From DATDAH01 sp963792205 (GTDB lineage: Bacteria > Actinomycetota > Acidimicrobiia > Acidimicrobiales > DATDAH01), in the NCBI GenBank assembly GCA_963792205.1, contig CAWBVI010000005.1, positions 62,001 through 126,000 of the forward strand: a stretch of 64,000 bases of DNA, read 5' to 3'. The translations under genes and the position numbers were made by a program. The notes under the pieces are model-generated. The model made no database searches and had not been told where the DNA came from. It worked only from the letters and a program-made list of their open reading frames with translations. Positions within the stretch are counted from its first letter, which is position 1. Every line of letters starts with the position of its first letter. This document shows, one piece after another, positions 17,964 to 27,311 of this stretch.

Positions 17964-18909
17964 GTGGGGAAGGTCGACAAGCTCGAACGGCTGATGAACC
18001 TGACCGCCGTGCTGCTCGACACCTCGCGGCCGCTCAGCGCCGAAGAGCTGCGCGAGCTGGTCCCGGGCTATCCGGACAGCGGGGCGACGTTCCACCGGGC
18101 CTTCGAGCGGGACAAGGAAGACCTCCGCGAGCTGGGCGTGCCCCTCGTGGTCGAAACGCTGCCTGGCGTGGACCCGCCCCGGGACGGCTACCGCATCCCC
18201 CGCGACGAGTACTACCTCGCCGATCCCGGCTTGGAGGCCGACGAGCTGGCCGCCCTCCACCTGGCCGTCTCCACCGTGCAACTCGGTGGCCAGGCCGACG
18301 AGGAGGCCCTCTGGAAGCTGGGCGGCGTCATCCCCGCCGACGGAGTGGGCACCAGCCCCGGCGGGTCGGACCCGGTCGCCTCCCTGCCCGCCGACCCGCG
18401 GTTGCCACTGCTGTTCGGTGCGGTCTCCGAGCGTCGGCAGGTGCGGCTGCGCCACGGCGGGGTCGACCGCCTCGTGGATCCCTACCGCCTCGACTTCCGG
18501 CGCGGCCGCTGGTACCTGACCGGCCTCGACCACGAGCGCGACGACCTGCGCAGCTACCGCCTCGACCGCCTCGAGGGCGAGCTCGCCACCGAAGGCCCGC
18601 CGAAGGCCTTCGAGCCGGCCCGACGAGGTCCGGTCCGGTGCCGAGCGCCAACCCTGGGAGCTGGGCGACGACGAACCCGTCCAGGCCCGCATCCGGGTCG
18701 ACGCCGACCAGGCCGGCGCCGCCATCCACCTGGCGGGGGAGGGGACCGTGGCCGAACGCCACGACGACGGCTCGATCGAGCTCGTCCTGCCGGTCAGCAA
18801 CCCCACGGCCTTCCGGTCGTTCGTGCTGACGTTCCTGGAGCACGCCGAGGTCATCGAACCGCAGGAGCTGCGGGACGACCTGGTGACCTGGCTCGAGGCG
18901 CTGGAGTGA
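17964..18909 (+). CDS. pafB: PafB-type WYL transcriptional regulator (one frameshift)
   Basis: PafB and PafC act together in mycobacteria as a WYL-domain activator of DNA damage genes. This protein starts at GTG 17964 with a winged-helix region (KLERLMNLTAVLLDTSRPLS, residues 1-60) and continues to the WYL domain (RWYLTGLDHERDDLRSYRLDR, near 175-200). At the CCC run 18619-18621 one C is extra. Deleting it joins the frame to DEVRSGAERQPWELGD and a C-terminal extension ending TWLEALE at 18909, giving 314 residues and an exact codon count. As written, the frame runs on into pafC and falsely fuses the two. The stop overlaps the pafC GTG (GTGA). Confidence 0.88.
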
Positions 18910-19853
18910 GCCGGCCGTCGGCGGGGGAGCGGTTGCGCCGCCTCCTCGCCCTGCTGCCGTGGCTGGCGGCCAACCCGGGGGCGACCATCAGCGAGATCAG
19001 CGAGCGGTTCGGCATCTCGGCCAAGCAGTTGGAGGAGGACCTCTCGGTCATCTGGTACGTCGGGCTGCCGCCGTACACCCCGGACCAGCTCATCGACGTC
19101 GAGCTCGACGGCGACCGGGTCTCGGTCAACCTGGGCAGCTACTTCCAGCGCCCGCTGCGCCTGACCCCCGACCAGGCCCTCGCCCTCGTGGCCGCCGGTC
19201 AGAGCCTGCTGTCGGTGCCGGGGTCGGACCGAGAGGGGCCGTTGGCCCGGGGCCTGGCCAAGCTGGCCACGGCCCTGCAGGTCGAGCCGGGCGAGGCCAT
19301 GGCCGTGCACCTCGGCGACACGGGGACCGAGACCCTCGATCGGCTGCGGGATGCCGTCCGCGACGGTCGCCGCGTGGCCCTCGACTACTACTCCTACGGC
19401 CGCGACGAGCGCAGCCGCCGGGAGGTCGACCCGCACCGGATCTGGGCCGAGGGCGGCAACTGGTACCTCAGCGGTCACTGCCACACCGCCGAGGGTCCCC
19501 GGCTCTTCCGCCTCGACCGGATCGCCGCCGTCGAGGTCCTCGACCAGCCCGTGTCCACCCAGCCCGCCGAAGGGGAGACCGCGGTGTTCAACCCGGGAAG
19601 CGACGACGCCCGGGTCACCCTCGACCTCGATGCCGAGGCCGGATGGGTCGTCGAGTACTACCCCCATGACGGGGTCGAGGACCGGCCCGACGGGCATCGC
19701 CGGGTCGCCCTGCCCGTGGCGAGCGAGCGGTGGTTGGAGCAGCTGCTCGTCCGCCTGGGTCCCTCGGCGCAGATCGTGGCGGTCGACGGCGACCTCCCGG
19801 CGGACACCGCGGCGCGCGCCGCCCGTCGCGTGCTCGCCCGGTACCGCCGGTAG
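18906..19853 (+). CDS. pafC: PafC-type WYL transcriptional regulator
   Basis: The second WYL regulator has 315 residues and starts at a GTG overlapping the pafB stop. The N-terminal helix-turn-helix is RLRRLLALLPWLAANPGATISEISERFGISAKQLEEDLSV (residues about 8-48). The WYL domain lies at about 145-200 with RRVALDYYSYGRDERS and NWYLSGHCHTAEGPRLFRLDRI, the latter the ligand-binding motif. PafB and PafC are thought to work as a heterodimer sensing single-stranded DNA or a derived signal during damage. The order pafA...pafB-pafC...tatA-tatC is the usual actinobacterial one, with insertions here. lepB follows 11 bases later. Confidence 0.92.
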   Translation: MSRPSAGERLRRLLALLPWLAANPGATISEISERFGISAKQLEEDLSVIWYVGLPPYTPDQLIDVELDGDRVSVNLGSYFQRPLRLTPDQALALVAAGQSLLSVPGSDREGPLARGLAKLATALQVEPGEAMAVHLGDTGTETLDRLRDAVRDGRRVALDYYSYGRDERSRREVDPHRIWAEGGNWYLSGHCHTAEGPRLFRLDRIAAVEVLDQPVSTQPAEGETAVFNPGSDDARVTLDLDAEAGWVVEYYPHDGVEDRPDGHRRVALPVASERWLEQLLVRLGPSAQIVAVDGDLPADTAARAARRVLARYRR

Positions 19854-19864
19854 CCTCCGCCCCG

Positions 19865-20527
19865 GTGACCACCCCCTACACCGAGTCCGGAACGGGCGCG
19901 CCCGAAGACACCCCGGACGAGGAACCGGTGAGGGACGAGACGACCTCGAACGAGAGGCACCGCTCGACGACGCGGTCGGTGGTCGAGTGGATCGCCGTCA
20001 TCGGCGGCGCCCTGATCGTCGCCCTGGTCATCAAGACCTTCCTGATCCAGGCCTTCTACATCCCGTCCGGATCCATGGAGCCGACGCTCGACATCGGCGA
20101 CCGGGTCCTCGTCAACAAGCTGAGCTACGTCGTCCACGACGTGAACCGGGGCGACCTGGTCGTGTTCGAGGCCGCCGAGGGTGAGGGCGACTGCGGCCTG
20201 CCGGTCTCCGAGGCCCAGTCCGCCGCCACCGAGGGCGGCATCAAGGACCTGATCAAGCGGGTCATCGGCCTGTCCGGCGACACCGTCGAGGGGCGAGACG
20301 GCCAGGTCCTGATCAACGGGCGGATCCTGGAGGAGGGCTACCTGCCCGATGGCGTGGCCACCGGCGACTTCGAGCCCGTGGAGGTCCCCGAGGGCTGCAT
20401 CTTCGTCATGGGGGACAACCGCGGCGACTCCCGCGACAGCCGCTCGTTCGGTCCCGTCGACGAGGATCACATCGTCGGCCGCGCCTTCGTCCGCGTCTGG
20501 CCGCTCACCCAGCTCGGGTTCCTGTAA
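19865..20527 (+). CDS. lepB: Signal peptidase I
   Basis: This type I signal peptidase removes signal peptides from exported proteins at the outer face of the membrane. It has 220 residues starting from GTG 19865. A disordered acidic N-terminus precedes one membrane helix (about 40-62). Box B (PSGSMEPTL) contains the catalytic Ser70 and box D (KRVIGLSGD) the general base Lys131. Box E is FVMGDNRGDSRDSRSFG. The pattern is the standard Ser-Lys dyad enzyme. It follows pafC by 11 bases and is convergent with the GDPD gene 7 bases later. Confidence 0.95.
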   Translation: MTTPYTESGTGAPEDTPDEEPVRDETTSNERHRSTTRSVVEWIAVIGGALIVALVIKTFLIQAFYIPSGSMEPTLDIGDRVLVNKLSYVVHDVNRGDLVVFEAAEGEGDCGLPVSEAQSAATEGGIKDLIKRVIGLSGDTVEGRDGQVLINGRILEEGYLPDGVATGDFEPVEVPEGCIFVMGDNRGDSRDSRSFGPVDEDHIVGRAFVRVWPLTQLGFL

Positions 20528-20534
20528 CGCCCGA

Positions 20535-21260
20535 TCAGCTCGCGGCGAGCTCGACCGAGATCGCCTCCATCATGCGGTCGACGTGGTCGCTGTAGACCCC
20601 GTCGATGCCCATGTCGAGCACCTCGGCGAGGTGGCGGGGGAGCTGCACGTCCCAGGCCAGGCACACCAGCTCGAAGCGGTGCAAGAGCGTGGTCAGGCCG
20701 CCGGTCCACTCCGAGTGGTGCAGGTTGACGGCGTCGACGCCGATCCCGGCGAGCTCGGCCGCGGCGCGCTCGGGGTGCCCCGGCAGGTGCCGGAGCTTGA
20801 CCGAGAGGACGAGCTGGGCGCCGTCGGCCGGTCCCCGCCAGTCCGCCAGGAGGCCGTGGTCGGTCTGGCAGAGCCACAGCCGCTCTCGGGCTCCGACCGC
20901 GTCGGCGGCGGCCAGGACGGGGTCCAGCGCGGCCGGGTCCTTCACGTCGAGGCTGAGCGGCAGCTCGGTCCCGCAGGCCTCGTAGAGCTCGCCGAGGGTC
21001 GGGATGTGCGAGGGCAGCCGCTTGCGCGGCAGGGCGGCGATCGATCGCCGGCGTAGCCATCCCCCGACCCGGCCGTCGTGATCGAGGACCGCCTCCCCGT
21101 CGGCGGTCGCCCAGACATCCGACTCCAGCCCGGTGGCCCCCAGCTCGACTGCCAGGCGGAAGGACTCCAGCGTGTTGTCGGGCGCGATCGCCCGCGCCCC
21201 GCGGTGGGCGAACCCGATGGGCTCGGGCAGCAGGCGGGGATGACGGGCCATATGACCCAT
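20535..21260 (-). CDS. Glycerophosphodiester phosphodiesterase
   Basis: This GDPD-fold enzyme of 241 residues hydrolyses glycerophosphodiesters to glycerol-3-phosphate and an alcohol. Catalytic and metal residues are visible: GFAHRGARAIAPDNTLESF (His-Arg-Gly start of the TIM barrel, with the Glu of the NT.ESF motif), GLESDVWATADGEAVLDHD (acidic metal ligands and second catalytic His), LSLDVKDP and a C-terminal GIDGVYSDHVD. There is no signal peptide, so it is probably cytoplasmic. ATG at 21260 has GAGG six bases upstream; another ATG at 21251 is possible. It runs against the flanking lepB and zinc-ribbon genes, an insertion into the paf-tat order. Confidence 0.9.
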   Translation of the reverse strand: MGHMARHPRLLPEPIGFAHRGARAIAPDNTLESFRLAVELGATGLESDVWATADGEAVLDHDGRVGGWLRRRSIAALPRKRLPSHIPTLGELYEACGTELPLSLDVKDPAALDPVLAAADAVGARERLWLCQTDHGLLADWRGPADGAQLVLSVKLRHLPGHPERAAAELAGIGVDAVNLHHSEWTGGLTTLLHRFELVCLAWDVQLPRHLAEVLDMGIDGVYSDHVDRMMEAISVELAAS

Positions 21261-21342
21261 TCTCGCCTCAACGCTCAAGGGTCCCCGGGACCATGCCGAT
21301 GGCACCCCTAGCTGGAGGCGGAAAAGGACTGGGGATCAGCGG

Positions 21343-21681
21343 ATGGCGACCATCAGGGCGAGTTGCCCGGACTGTGGTGACGTGGAGTTCACCACTCGTG
21401 ACGTACAGGTGCGAGTGAGCGCGCCCGACGGATCCGGCACCTATGCGTTCTCGTGCCCGGGCTGCGCCGTCACCGTCGTGAAGGCGGCCGAGACCCGCAC
21501 GATCGACCTGCTGATCGCCTCGGGAGTGACGATGGCCTCGACCGAGCCGCCCGCCGAGTACGTCGAACGGCCCCAGTTCGAGGACCCGATCACCCACGAC
21601 GACCTCCTCGACTTCCACCACCTCCTGCACCGCGACGAGACCTGGTTCGAGCACCTCACCCAGGGCAACGACGCCTCCTGA
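21343..21681 (+). CDS. Small zinc-ribbon protein
   Basis: The 112-residue protein has two CxxC knuckles, CPDCGD (residues 8-13) and CPGCAV (about 38-43), spaced to bind one zinc. The C-terminal half is acidic and His-rich (THDDLLDFHHLLHRDETWFEHL). It has no signal or membrane helix. It looks like a lineage-specific protein, possibly nucleic acid- or protein-binding, and no function can be assigned. A GC-rich hairpin lies directly after the stop. Confidence 0.7.
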   Translation: MATIRASCPDCGDVEFTTRDVQVRVSAPDGSGTYAFSCPGCAVTVVKAAETRTIDLLIASGVTMASTEPPAEYVERPQFEDPITHDDLLDFHHLLHRDETWFEHLTQGNDAS

Positions 21682-21685
21682 TCCC

Positions 21686-21709
21686 GCGCCGGCCGCAAAG
21701 GCCGGGCGC
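21686..21709 (+). terminator. GC-rich hairpin after the zinc-ribbon gene
   Basis: GCGCCGGCC (21686-21694) and GGCCGGGCGC (21700-21709) form a nearly perfect stem around a GCAAA loop, starting 5 bases after the stop codon. There is no U tract, as is usual for high-GC actinobacterial terminators. It separates the zinc-ribbon gene from tatA. Confidence 0.5.
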
Positions 21710-21749
21710 GCCACGAGGCGGGAGCAGGGCCACCGGTAGGCTCGGGACC

Positions 21750-22019
21750 ATGTTCAACGTCGGGGGCGGCGAGATCCTCGTCATCCTCCTGGTGGCGTTG
21801 ATCGTCCTCGGTCCGGCCCAGCTCCCCAAGGCCGCCCGCCAGGTCGGCCAGGTCATGACCGACATCCGCCGGGTCTCCTCCGGCTTCCAGCGGGAGCTCA
21901 CCAGTGCCCTCGAGGCCGAGGAGCACCGCGAGACCGAGGCCTCCATGAAGCCGCAGTCTCCCGGCGGCCCCCAGGACCTCACCGCTGAGGACGAGGCCGA
22001 CCCCGACCCGCCGGCCTGA
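21750..22019 (+). CDS. tatA: Twin-arginine translocase subunit TatA/TatB
   Basis: The 89-residue protein has one short membrane helix (residues 8-22, EILVILLVALIVLGP), the hinge GPAQLPKAARQVG and an amphipathic helix, followed by an acidic/Pro-rich tail. Glu at position 8 and the long amphipathic helix lean towards TatB, but TatA and TatB are hard to separate by sequence. It forms the Tat protein-export channel with TatC, 14 bases downstream. The Tat-signal protein at 4687 is a probable substrate. A second TatA-type protein may be encoded elsewhere. Confidence 0.88.
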   Translation: MFNVGGGEILVILLVALIVLGPAQLPKAARQVGQVMTDIRRVSSGFQRELTSALEAEEHRETEASMKPQSPGGPQDLTAEDEADPDPPA

Positions 22020-22033
22020 GCCTCACCGACGCC

Positions 22034-22795
22034 ATGGCGACCGATCACGAAGAACGGGAGGAGCTGGACGAGGGGCACATGTCCCTCATCGAGCACCTGA
22101 CCGAGCTGCGCACCCGACTCATCAAGATGGTGGTGGCCGTGGCGGTGGGTGCCGTGGTGGTGTGGATCTTCTACGACCAGGTGCTCGAGTTCCTGAAGGC
22201 CCCGCTGGACGATGCCGACCCGGACGCCGTCCTGATCCTCACCGACCCGCTGCAGGGCCTCACCACCCGGTTCAAGGTCTCCGGGTACGGCGGGATCGCG
22301 CTGGCCACACCGGTGCTCCTCTGGCAGGTCTGGCGATTCATCACGCCCGGCCTGTACCCGAAGGAACGCCGGTACGCAGTGCCGTTCGTGGCCTCCGGGG
22401 TCGCGCTCTTCGTGCTGGGCGCCAGCCTCGCCTACTGGACCCTGCCCCGGGCGCTCGCCTTCCTGATCGACATCAGCGGCGAGGACATCGAGGCCTTCTA
22501 CACCCCGGACAAGTACTTCCAGCTGATCACCTACATGATGCTGGCGTTCGGCATCGGCTTCGAGTTCCCGATCGTGCTGGTGTTCCTGCAGCTGGCGGGC
22601 GTGCTCACGTACCAACGCCTGGCCTCATGGCGGCGCTACGCCCTCATCGGCATCGTGGTGCTGGTCGCGGTCATCACGCCGAGCGGTGACCCCGTCAGCC
22701 TGTTCGCCCTGGCGGTGCCGATGTACCTCTTCTACGAGCTGTCGATCTTGATCGGGCGGCTCATCAGCCGCCGCCGGGCCCGCGCCGCGACGTGA
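22034..22795 (+). CDS. tatC: Twin-arginine translocase subunit TatC
   Basis: TatC is the six-helix membrane receptor that recognises RR signal peptides. The 253-residue protein shows the conserved cytoplasmic N-terminus MSLIEHLTELRTRLIK, the periplasmic loop before FKVSGYGGIALATPVLLWQVWRFITPGLYPKERR (the most conserved part, about 80-115), FGIGFEFPIVL and VITPSGDPVSL. All six helices are visible. The stop overlaps the GTG of the helicase gene (GTGA), so the tatA-tatC-helicase block is one operon, the same order as in mycobacteria. Confidence 0.95.
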   Translation: MATDHEEREELDEGHMSLIEHLTELRTRLIKMVVAVAVGAVVVWIFYDQVLEFLKAPLDDADPDAVLILTDPLQGLTTRFKVSGYGGIALATPVLLWQVWRFITPGLYPKERRYAVPFVASGVALFVLGASLAYWTLPRALAFLIDISGEDIEAFYTPDKYFQLITYMMLAFGIGFEFPIVLVFLQLAGVLTYQRLASWRRYALIGIVVLVAVITPSGDPVSLFALAVPMYLFYELSILIGRLISRRRARAAT

Positions 22796-25431
22796 CCAGC
22801 GACACGGAGCCGGCGGAGCTGAAACCCTCGAGCAGCAAGACGGAGCCGGCGGAGCTGGCGCCGGCAAGCACCGCGGCGTTCGCCCTCGACCCCTTCCAGC
22901 AGCAGGCCGTCGACGCCATCGACCGGGGGGAATCGGTCCTGGTGGCGGCGCCGACCGGCGCCGGCAAGACGGTCGTGGCCGAGCACGCCGTCGCCCGCGT
23001 GCTCGAGGAGCCGGCCGGCCGGGTCTTCTACACGACGCCGATCAAGGCCCTGTCCAACCAGAAGTACGGCGACCTGGTCCGCCGTCACGGGGCCGAGCAG
23101 GTGGGCCTCCTGACGGGCGACAACAGCATCAACGGGGACGCCCGCGTGGTGGTCATGACCACCGAGGTCCTCCGGAACATGATCTACGCGGGCCGGCCCC
23201 TCGACGACCTGCGCTTCGTCGTCCTCGACGAGGTCCACTACCTCCAGGACACGTACCGGGGCCCGGTGTGGGAGGAGGTCATCGTCCACGCCCCGCTCCA
23301 CGTCCGCCTCGTCTGCCTCTCGGCGACGGTCTCCAACGCCGACGAGCTGGCGGCGTGGCTGACGGACGTGCGCGGCCCGACGGCGACCGTCATCGAGCAC
23401 CACCGCCCGGTCGAGCTGGAACACCTCTACGCGGTGGCCGACGGCGTGGAGGACCGGCTCCGCGTCATCCCCACGCTCATCCAGGACCGGCCGAACCCCG
23501 AAGGGCCGGAGTTCGACTCGCAGCGGGTGCGCGGGCGGTCACCCGGCCAGCGCCGTCGCCACCGATGGTTCACCCCCGACCGCCTCGACCTGGTCGACCA
23601 CCTCCACGATGAAGGCCTGCTGCCGGCCATCGTCTTCGTCTTCAGCCGGGCAGGTTGCGACGACGCCGCCCGCCAGGTGGCCCGAGCCGCCCCGGGCCTC
23701 ACGACGGCGGCCGAACGGGCCCGGATCGACGAGATCGTGGACGAGCACGTCGCCGGCCTCACCGACCGCGACCTCATCGCCCTGCAGTTCGGGCTCTGGC
23801 GCGACGGCCTCCACGCCGGGGTGGCCGCCCACCACGCCGGCATGGTGCCGCCGTTCAAGGAGGCGGTCGAGACCTGTTTCGTCGAGGGGCTGGTCAAGGT
23901 CGTCTTCGCCACCGAGACGCTGGCTCTCGGCATCAACATGCCCGCCCGCTCGGTCGTGGTCTCCAGCCTCAGCAAGTTCACCGGCGAGCGCCACGAGCGC
24001 CTCACGCCGTCGCAGTACACCCAGCTCACCGGGCGGGCCGGGCGGCGGGGCATCGACGACCACGGCACCGCCGTGGTGCTCTGGTCGCCGTACGTGCCCT
24101 TCAGCGATGTCGCCACCCTCGCCGCCAGCCGCCGCTTCGAGCTGAGGTCGGCCTTCCGGCCGACGTACAACATGGCGGCCAACCTCATCCGCCGGCACGA
24201 TCCGGAGACCGCCCACCGGCTCCTGTCGCTGTCGTTCGCCCAGTTCCAGGCCGACCGGGCGCTCGTGCGGGCCGAGCGGGGAAGCGACGCCCGGCGGCGA
24301 GAGCTGGCCGAGGTCGAGGAGGCCGCCGTCTGCGAGCTCGGTGACGTCGAGGAGTACCTGGCCGTGGTGGACGCCGGGCGGGCCCACCGCCAACCGCCGC
24401 CCCAGCGGATCATCGAGGAACGGCTGAGCGAGCTGACCCCGGGCGACGTGGTCGACGCCCCGATGCGCGACGGCCACGAGCGCGTCGCCGTCCTCTCCGT
24501 GGCCCACCGGGCCCAGGGCCACGTGCGGGTGCGGGCCGTGAACCGCACCGGGCGGGTGCTCACGTTCGGGGCCAACACCGTCACCGCACCACCCGTGCGC
24601 CTGGGCCAGGTCGAGCTGCCGGAGCCGTACCGGCCCAACAACCAGAAGTTCCGCAACGAGGTGGCCCGGCGGCTCGAGCGGGCCCGCACCCGCCGGCCCA
24701 ACGAGTCCAGCCGCGAGGTCGCGGCGGCCGACGACCACCCGGTGGCGTCCTGCCCGGACGTGCGCAAGCACCTGCGGGCCGCCCGCCGGGCGCGGCGGCT
24801 GCGCCAGGAGATCGCCGCCCACGAGCGCCGCCGGGACGAGGACGCCGGGTCACTCACCCGGGAGTTCGACCGCGTGCTGCAGGTCCTCGACGGCCGGGGC
24901 CTCCTGGACGGCTGGGCCTTGTCCGATGCCGGCCTGCGGCTGGCCCGGATCTACCACGAGAGCGATCTCCTGGTGGCCGAAGCCCTCGACGAAGGGCTGT
25001 TCGACGGCCTCGACGGGCCGGACCTCGTCGCGCTGCTGTCGTGCTTCACCTACGAGCACCGCAGCCCCGAACCCGCCCCCGCACCCACGTTCCCCAACGT
25101 CGAGCTCCGGGGGCGGTGGGAGCAGCTGGCCGAGCTCGCCGCCGACCTGCTGAAGGAGGAGGCGGCCCTGTCGCTCCGCCTCACCCGGGAGCCCGATCCC
25201 GGCTTCGTCCCGCTGGCCCACGAGTGGACCAGAGGTGACGCACTCGACGAGGTCCTCGGTGACGACGACCTGTCCGGCGGTGACTTCGTCCGCCAGATCC
25301 GCCAGCTGCTGGACCTGCTGCGTCAGATCGCCGAGATCGCCCCCGACCCCACCACTCGGGACACCGCCCGCTCCGCCATCCGCCGGGTGGACCGGGGCGT
25401 GGTCGCCGCCTCCTCCGGCGTCTCCACGTGA
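22792..25431 (+). CDS. helY: Ski2/Mtr4-like DEAD/DEAH RNA helicase
   Basis: This 879-residue superfamily 2 helicase is related to HelY of mycobacteria and to eukaryotic Ski2/Mtr4, which unwind RNA for degradation. Motif I is APTGAGKT (about 53-60), motif Ia TPIKALSNQKY, motif II DEVHYL (a DEVH box), motif III SATVSN, and the second RecA domain ends with TGRAGRRGID (motif VI). The C-terminal third has the helical ratchet region. The sequence opens with an EPAELKPSSSKTEPAEL repeat, a short duplicated Glu-Pro-Ala motif. It is translationally coupled to tatC and overlaps the next gene by four bases. Confidence 0.92.
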   Translation: MTSDTEPAELKPSSSKTEPAELAPASTAAFALDPFQQQAVDAIDRGESVLVAAPTGAGKTVVAEHAVARVLEEPAGRVFYTTPIKALSNQKYGDLVRRHGAEQVGLLTGDNSINGDARVVVMTTEVLRNMIYAGRPLDDLRFVVLDEVHYLQDTYRGPVWEEVIVHAPLHVRLVCLSATVSNADELAAWLTDVRGPTATVIEHHRPVELEHLYAVADGVEDRLRVIPTLIQDRPNPEGPEFDSQRVRGRSPGQRRRHRWFTPDRLDLVDHLHDEGLLPAIVFVFSRAGCDDAARQVARAAPGLTTAAERARIDEIVDEHVAGLTDRDLIALQFGLWRDGLHAGVAAHHAGMVPPFKEAVETCFVEGLVKVVFATETLALGINMPARSVVVSSLSKFTGERHERLTPSQYTQLTGRAGRRGIDDHGTAVVLWSPYVPFSDVATLAASRRFELRSAFRPTYNMAANLIRRHDPETAHRLLSLSFAQFQADRALVRAERGSDARRRELAEVEEAAVCELGDVEEYLAVVDAGRAHRQPPPQRIIEERLSELTPGDVVDAPMRDGHERVAVLSVAHRAQGHVRVRAVNRTGRVLTFGANTVTAPPVRLGQVELPEPYRPNNQKFRNEVARRLERARTRRPNESSREVAAADDHPVASCPDVRKHLRAARRARRLRQEIAAHERRRDEDAGSLTREFDRVLQVLDGRGLLDGWALSDAGLRLARIYHESDLLVAEALDEGLFDGLDGPDLVALLSCFTYEHRSPEPAPAPTFPNVELRGRWEQLAELAADLLKEEAALSLRLTREPDPGFVPLAHEWTRGDALDEVLGDDDLSGGDFVRQIRQLLDLLRQIAEIAPDPTTRDTARSAIRRVDRGVVAASSGVST

Positions 25432-26039
25432 GCCTGGCGAAGGGGGCGGACTGGGGGACGACGGGGCCGCTGCCCGAGGACGGGGTGATCGTCCGCTCTG
25501 ATGCCGAGGCCCGCGACGTGGTCACCGCCGCTCGGCGAGCGGGGGAGGAGATCCCTCCGCTCGGGCTGCTGGGCGGTGACCTGGCGCGGACCCTGGGCGG
25601 GCGCGGGGACGAGGCCCGCCTGCGGTCCGACTCGGCCACGCGGGTCACCTGCGATCTGGGTGCGGTCCTGGTCGATGGCCGGCTCCAGTGGTTCGTGGCC
25701 CACCTCATCACCCGGCGGTCCTGGCTGCGCGGACCCCTCTTCGGCGCGTTCAACGCCCAGTGGCTCGGGCCGTGGGACGTGGCGCCCCGCGCCCACCCGG
25801 GCGACGGCCGCCTCGAGGTGGTGGAGGTGACGCTGTCGTTCGGCGAGCGCCTCAAGGCGCGCCGCCGACTCCCGACCGGGACCCACGTCCCGCACCCGGA
25901 CATCCGGATCCGGCGGGCCGAGGCCGTCCAGCGGGACGTGCCGAAGGGCCACGGGGTGTGGCTGGACGGTGAGCGCCTCGAGCCCGCCCATCGGCTGTCG
26001 ATCCGGGTCGAGGCTGACGGGATCCGAGTGGTCGTCTAG
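25428..26039 (+). CDS. Uncharacterised protein resembling the C-terminal lobe of YegS/diacylglycerol kinases
   Basis: The 203-residue soluble protein begins at a GTG overlapping the helicase stop. The segment APRAHPGDGRLEVVEV and the following LKARRRLPTGTHVPHPDIRIRR resemble the beta-sandwich lobe of YegS/DAGK lipid kinases, but the N-terminal catalytic lobe with its GGDGT motif is absent, so kinase activity is not expected. The N-terminus has SLAKGADWG and LGLLGGDLARTLGGRG. It may be a binding protein derived from that fold. This assignment is tentative. It is probably in the tatC-helicase operon. Confidence 0.7.
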   Translation: MSLAKGADWGTTGPLPEDGVIVRSDAEARDVVTAARRAGEEIPPLGLLGGDLARTLGGRGDEARLRSDSATRVTCDLGAVLVDGRLQWFVAHLITRRSWLRGPLFGAFNAQWLGPWDVAPRAHPGDGRLEVVEVTLSFGERLKARRRLPTGTHVPHPDIRIRRAEAVQRDVPKGHGVWLDGERLEPAHRLSIRVEADGIRVVV

Positions 26040-26050
26040 ACAGGGCCTCC

Positions 26051-27242
26051 ATGGACGCTGACGCGATCAAGGACCGGTTGGCGCAGGAGGTCGAACGCCG
26101 CGCCGACGTGCTGCTCGAGATCTCGCACAGCATCCACGAGCATCCCGAGCTCTGCTACGAGGAGCACCACGCCCACGACCTCCTGGCCGGGAGTGCTGGA
26201 GGACGAGGGCTTCGAGGTCGAGCGGGGAGCGGCCGGCATCGACACCGCGTTCGTCGCCCGAACCGGGGCGGGCGAGGGGCCGACCATCGGCATCTTCTGC
26301 GAGTACGACGCCCTGCCCGAGATCGGCCACGCCTGCGGCCACAACGTCATCGGGGCGGCCGGGCTCGGCGCGGGACTGGCGGCGGCCACGGTTGCCGACG
26401 AGCTGGGGGGCCGTGTCGTCGTCATCGGCTCGCCCGCGGAGGAGGGGGGTGGCGGCAAGGTCTTCCTGCTCGAGCGCGGGGCCATCGACGACCTCGACGC
26501 CGCCATGATGATCCACCCCGCGGACGGCGACCTGCAGGCCATGAACGTCATCGCCATCCATCGGGTCGACGTGCAGTACCACGGCCAGGCGGCCCACGCG
26601 GCCGCGTTCCCGCACCGGGGGCGCAACGCGCTCGACGCGGCCGTGCTCGGCTACATGAACGTGGCGGCGCTCCGCCAGCACATCCGCCCCACCGAGCGCG
26701 TGCACGGGATCTTCACCGAGGCCGGGGACAAGCCCAACATCGTCCCCCAGCACGCCGCGGCCGAGTGGTACGTGCGGTCGCCGACGACGCGCCTGCTCCA
26801 GGACCTCAAGGCCCGGGTGCTGACGTGCCTCGAGGCCGGGGCGGCGGCCGCCGGCTGCACCATGGACCACCAGTGGCTGGACCCGGCCTACGCCGACATG
26901 ATCGACAACCCGGTGCTGGTCGAGCTCTTCACCGCGAACGCGGAGCGCGCCGGTCGTCACCTCGCCGACCCGGCCCCCGGGTCCGGCGTGGTCGGCAGCA
27001 CCGACATGGGCAACATCAGCTACGCCTTCCCGTCGATCCACCCGATGCTGGCGGTCGCGCCGGCGGGCGTGTCCATCCACACCCCCGAGTTCACGGCCTT
27101 CGCCCGGGGGGAGGAGGGGGACCGGGCGGTGCTCGACGGTGCCCGGTCGATGGCCATGACCGTGGCCGACCTGTGGCTCGACCCCACCCACCTCGAAGCC
27201 GCCACCGCCTCGTTCCAGGACGAGGTCGGCCGCCGTCGCTGA
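26051..27242 (+). CDS. M20 family amidohydrolase/peptidase (one frameshift)
   Basis: This M20D-type metal-dependent amidohydrolase (aminoacyl or aminobenzoyl-glutamate hydrolase subgroup) removes acyl or amino acid groups from amide bonds. The start MDADAIKDRLAQEVER leads to SIHEHPELCYEEHHAHDLLAG, then the frame breaks: the GGG run at 26189-26191 has one extra G. Removing it gives VLEDEGFEVERG, IGIFCEYDALPEIGHACGHN (metal ligands Asp and His), SPAEEGGGGK (catalytic Glu) and FPHRGRNALDAA (dimerisation/His), for 396 residues in total. The count is exact, suggesting error rather than a pseudogene. It follows the preceding gene by 11 bases. Confidence 0.87.
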
Positions 27243-27311
27243 CCACTCTCCGAGGTCACGCGTCCGTGCACGGTGGGGCCGTACGCTGGCCCCTCACATG
27301 AGGTCCGGGTC

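Noticed and set aside
17964..19853. A single 629-residue PafB-PafC fusion
   Set aside because: The middle 95 residues are Arg/Gly/Pro-rich nonsense. One extra C at 18619-18621 explains it, and the corrected pafB stops at 18909, overlapping the pafC start.
26051..27301. A 416-residue product from the first frame of the M20 gene
   Set aside because: After residue 46 the frame becomes low-complexity. All metal-binding motifs are in the other frame, so the real product is the corrected 396-residue enzyme.
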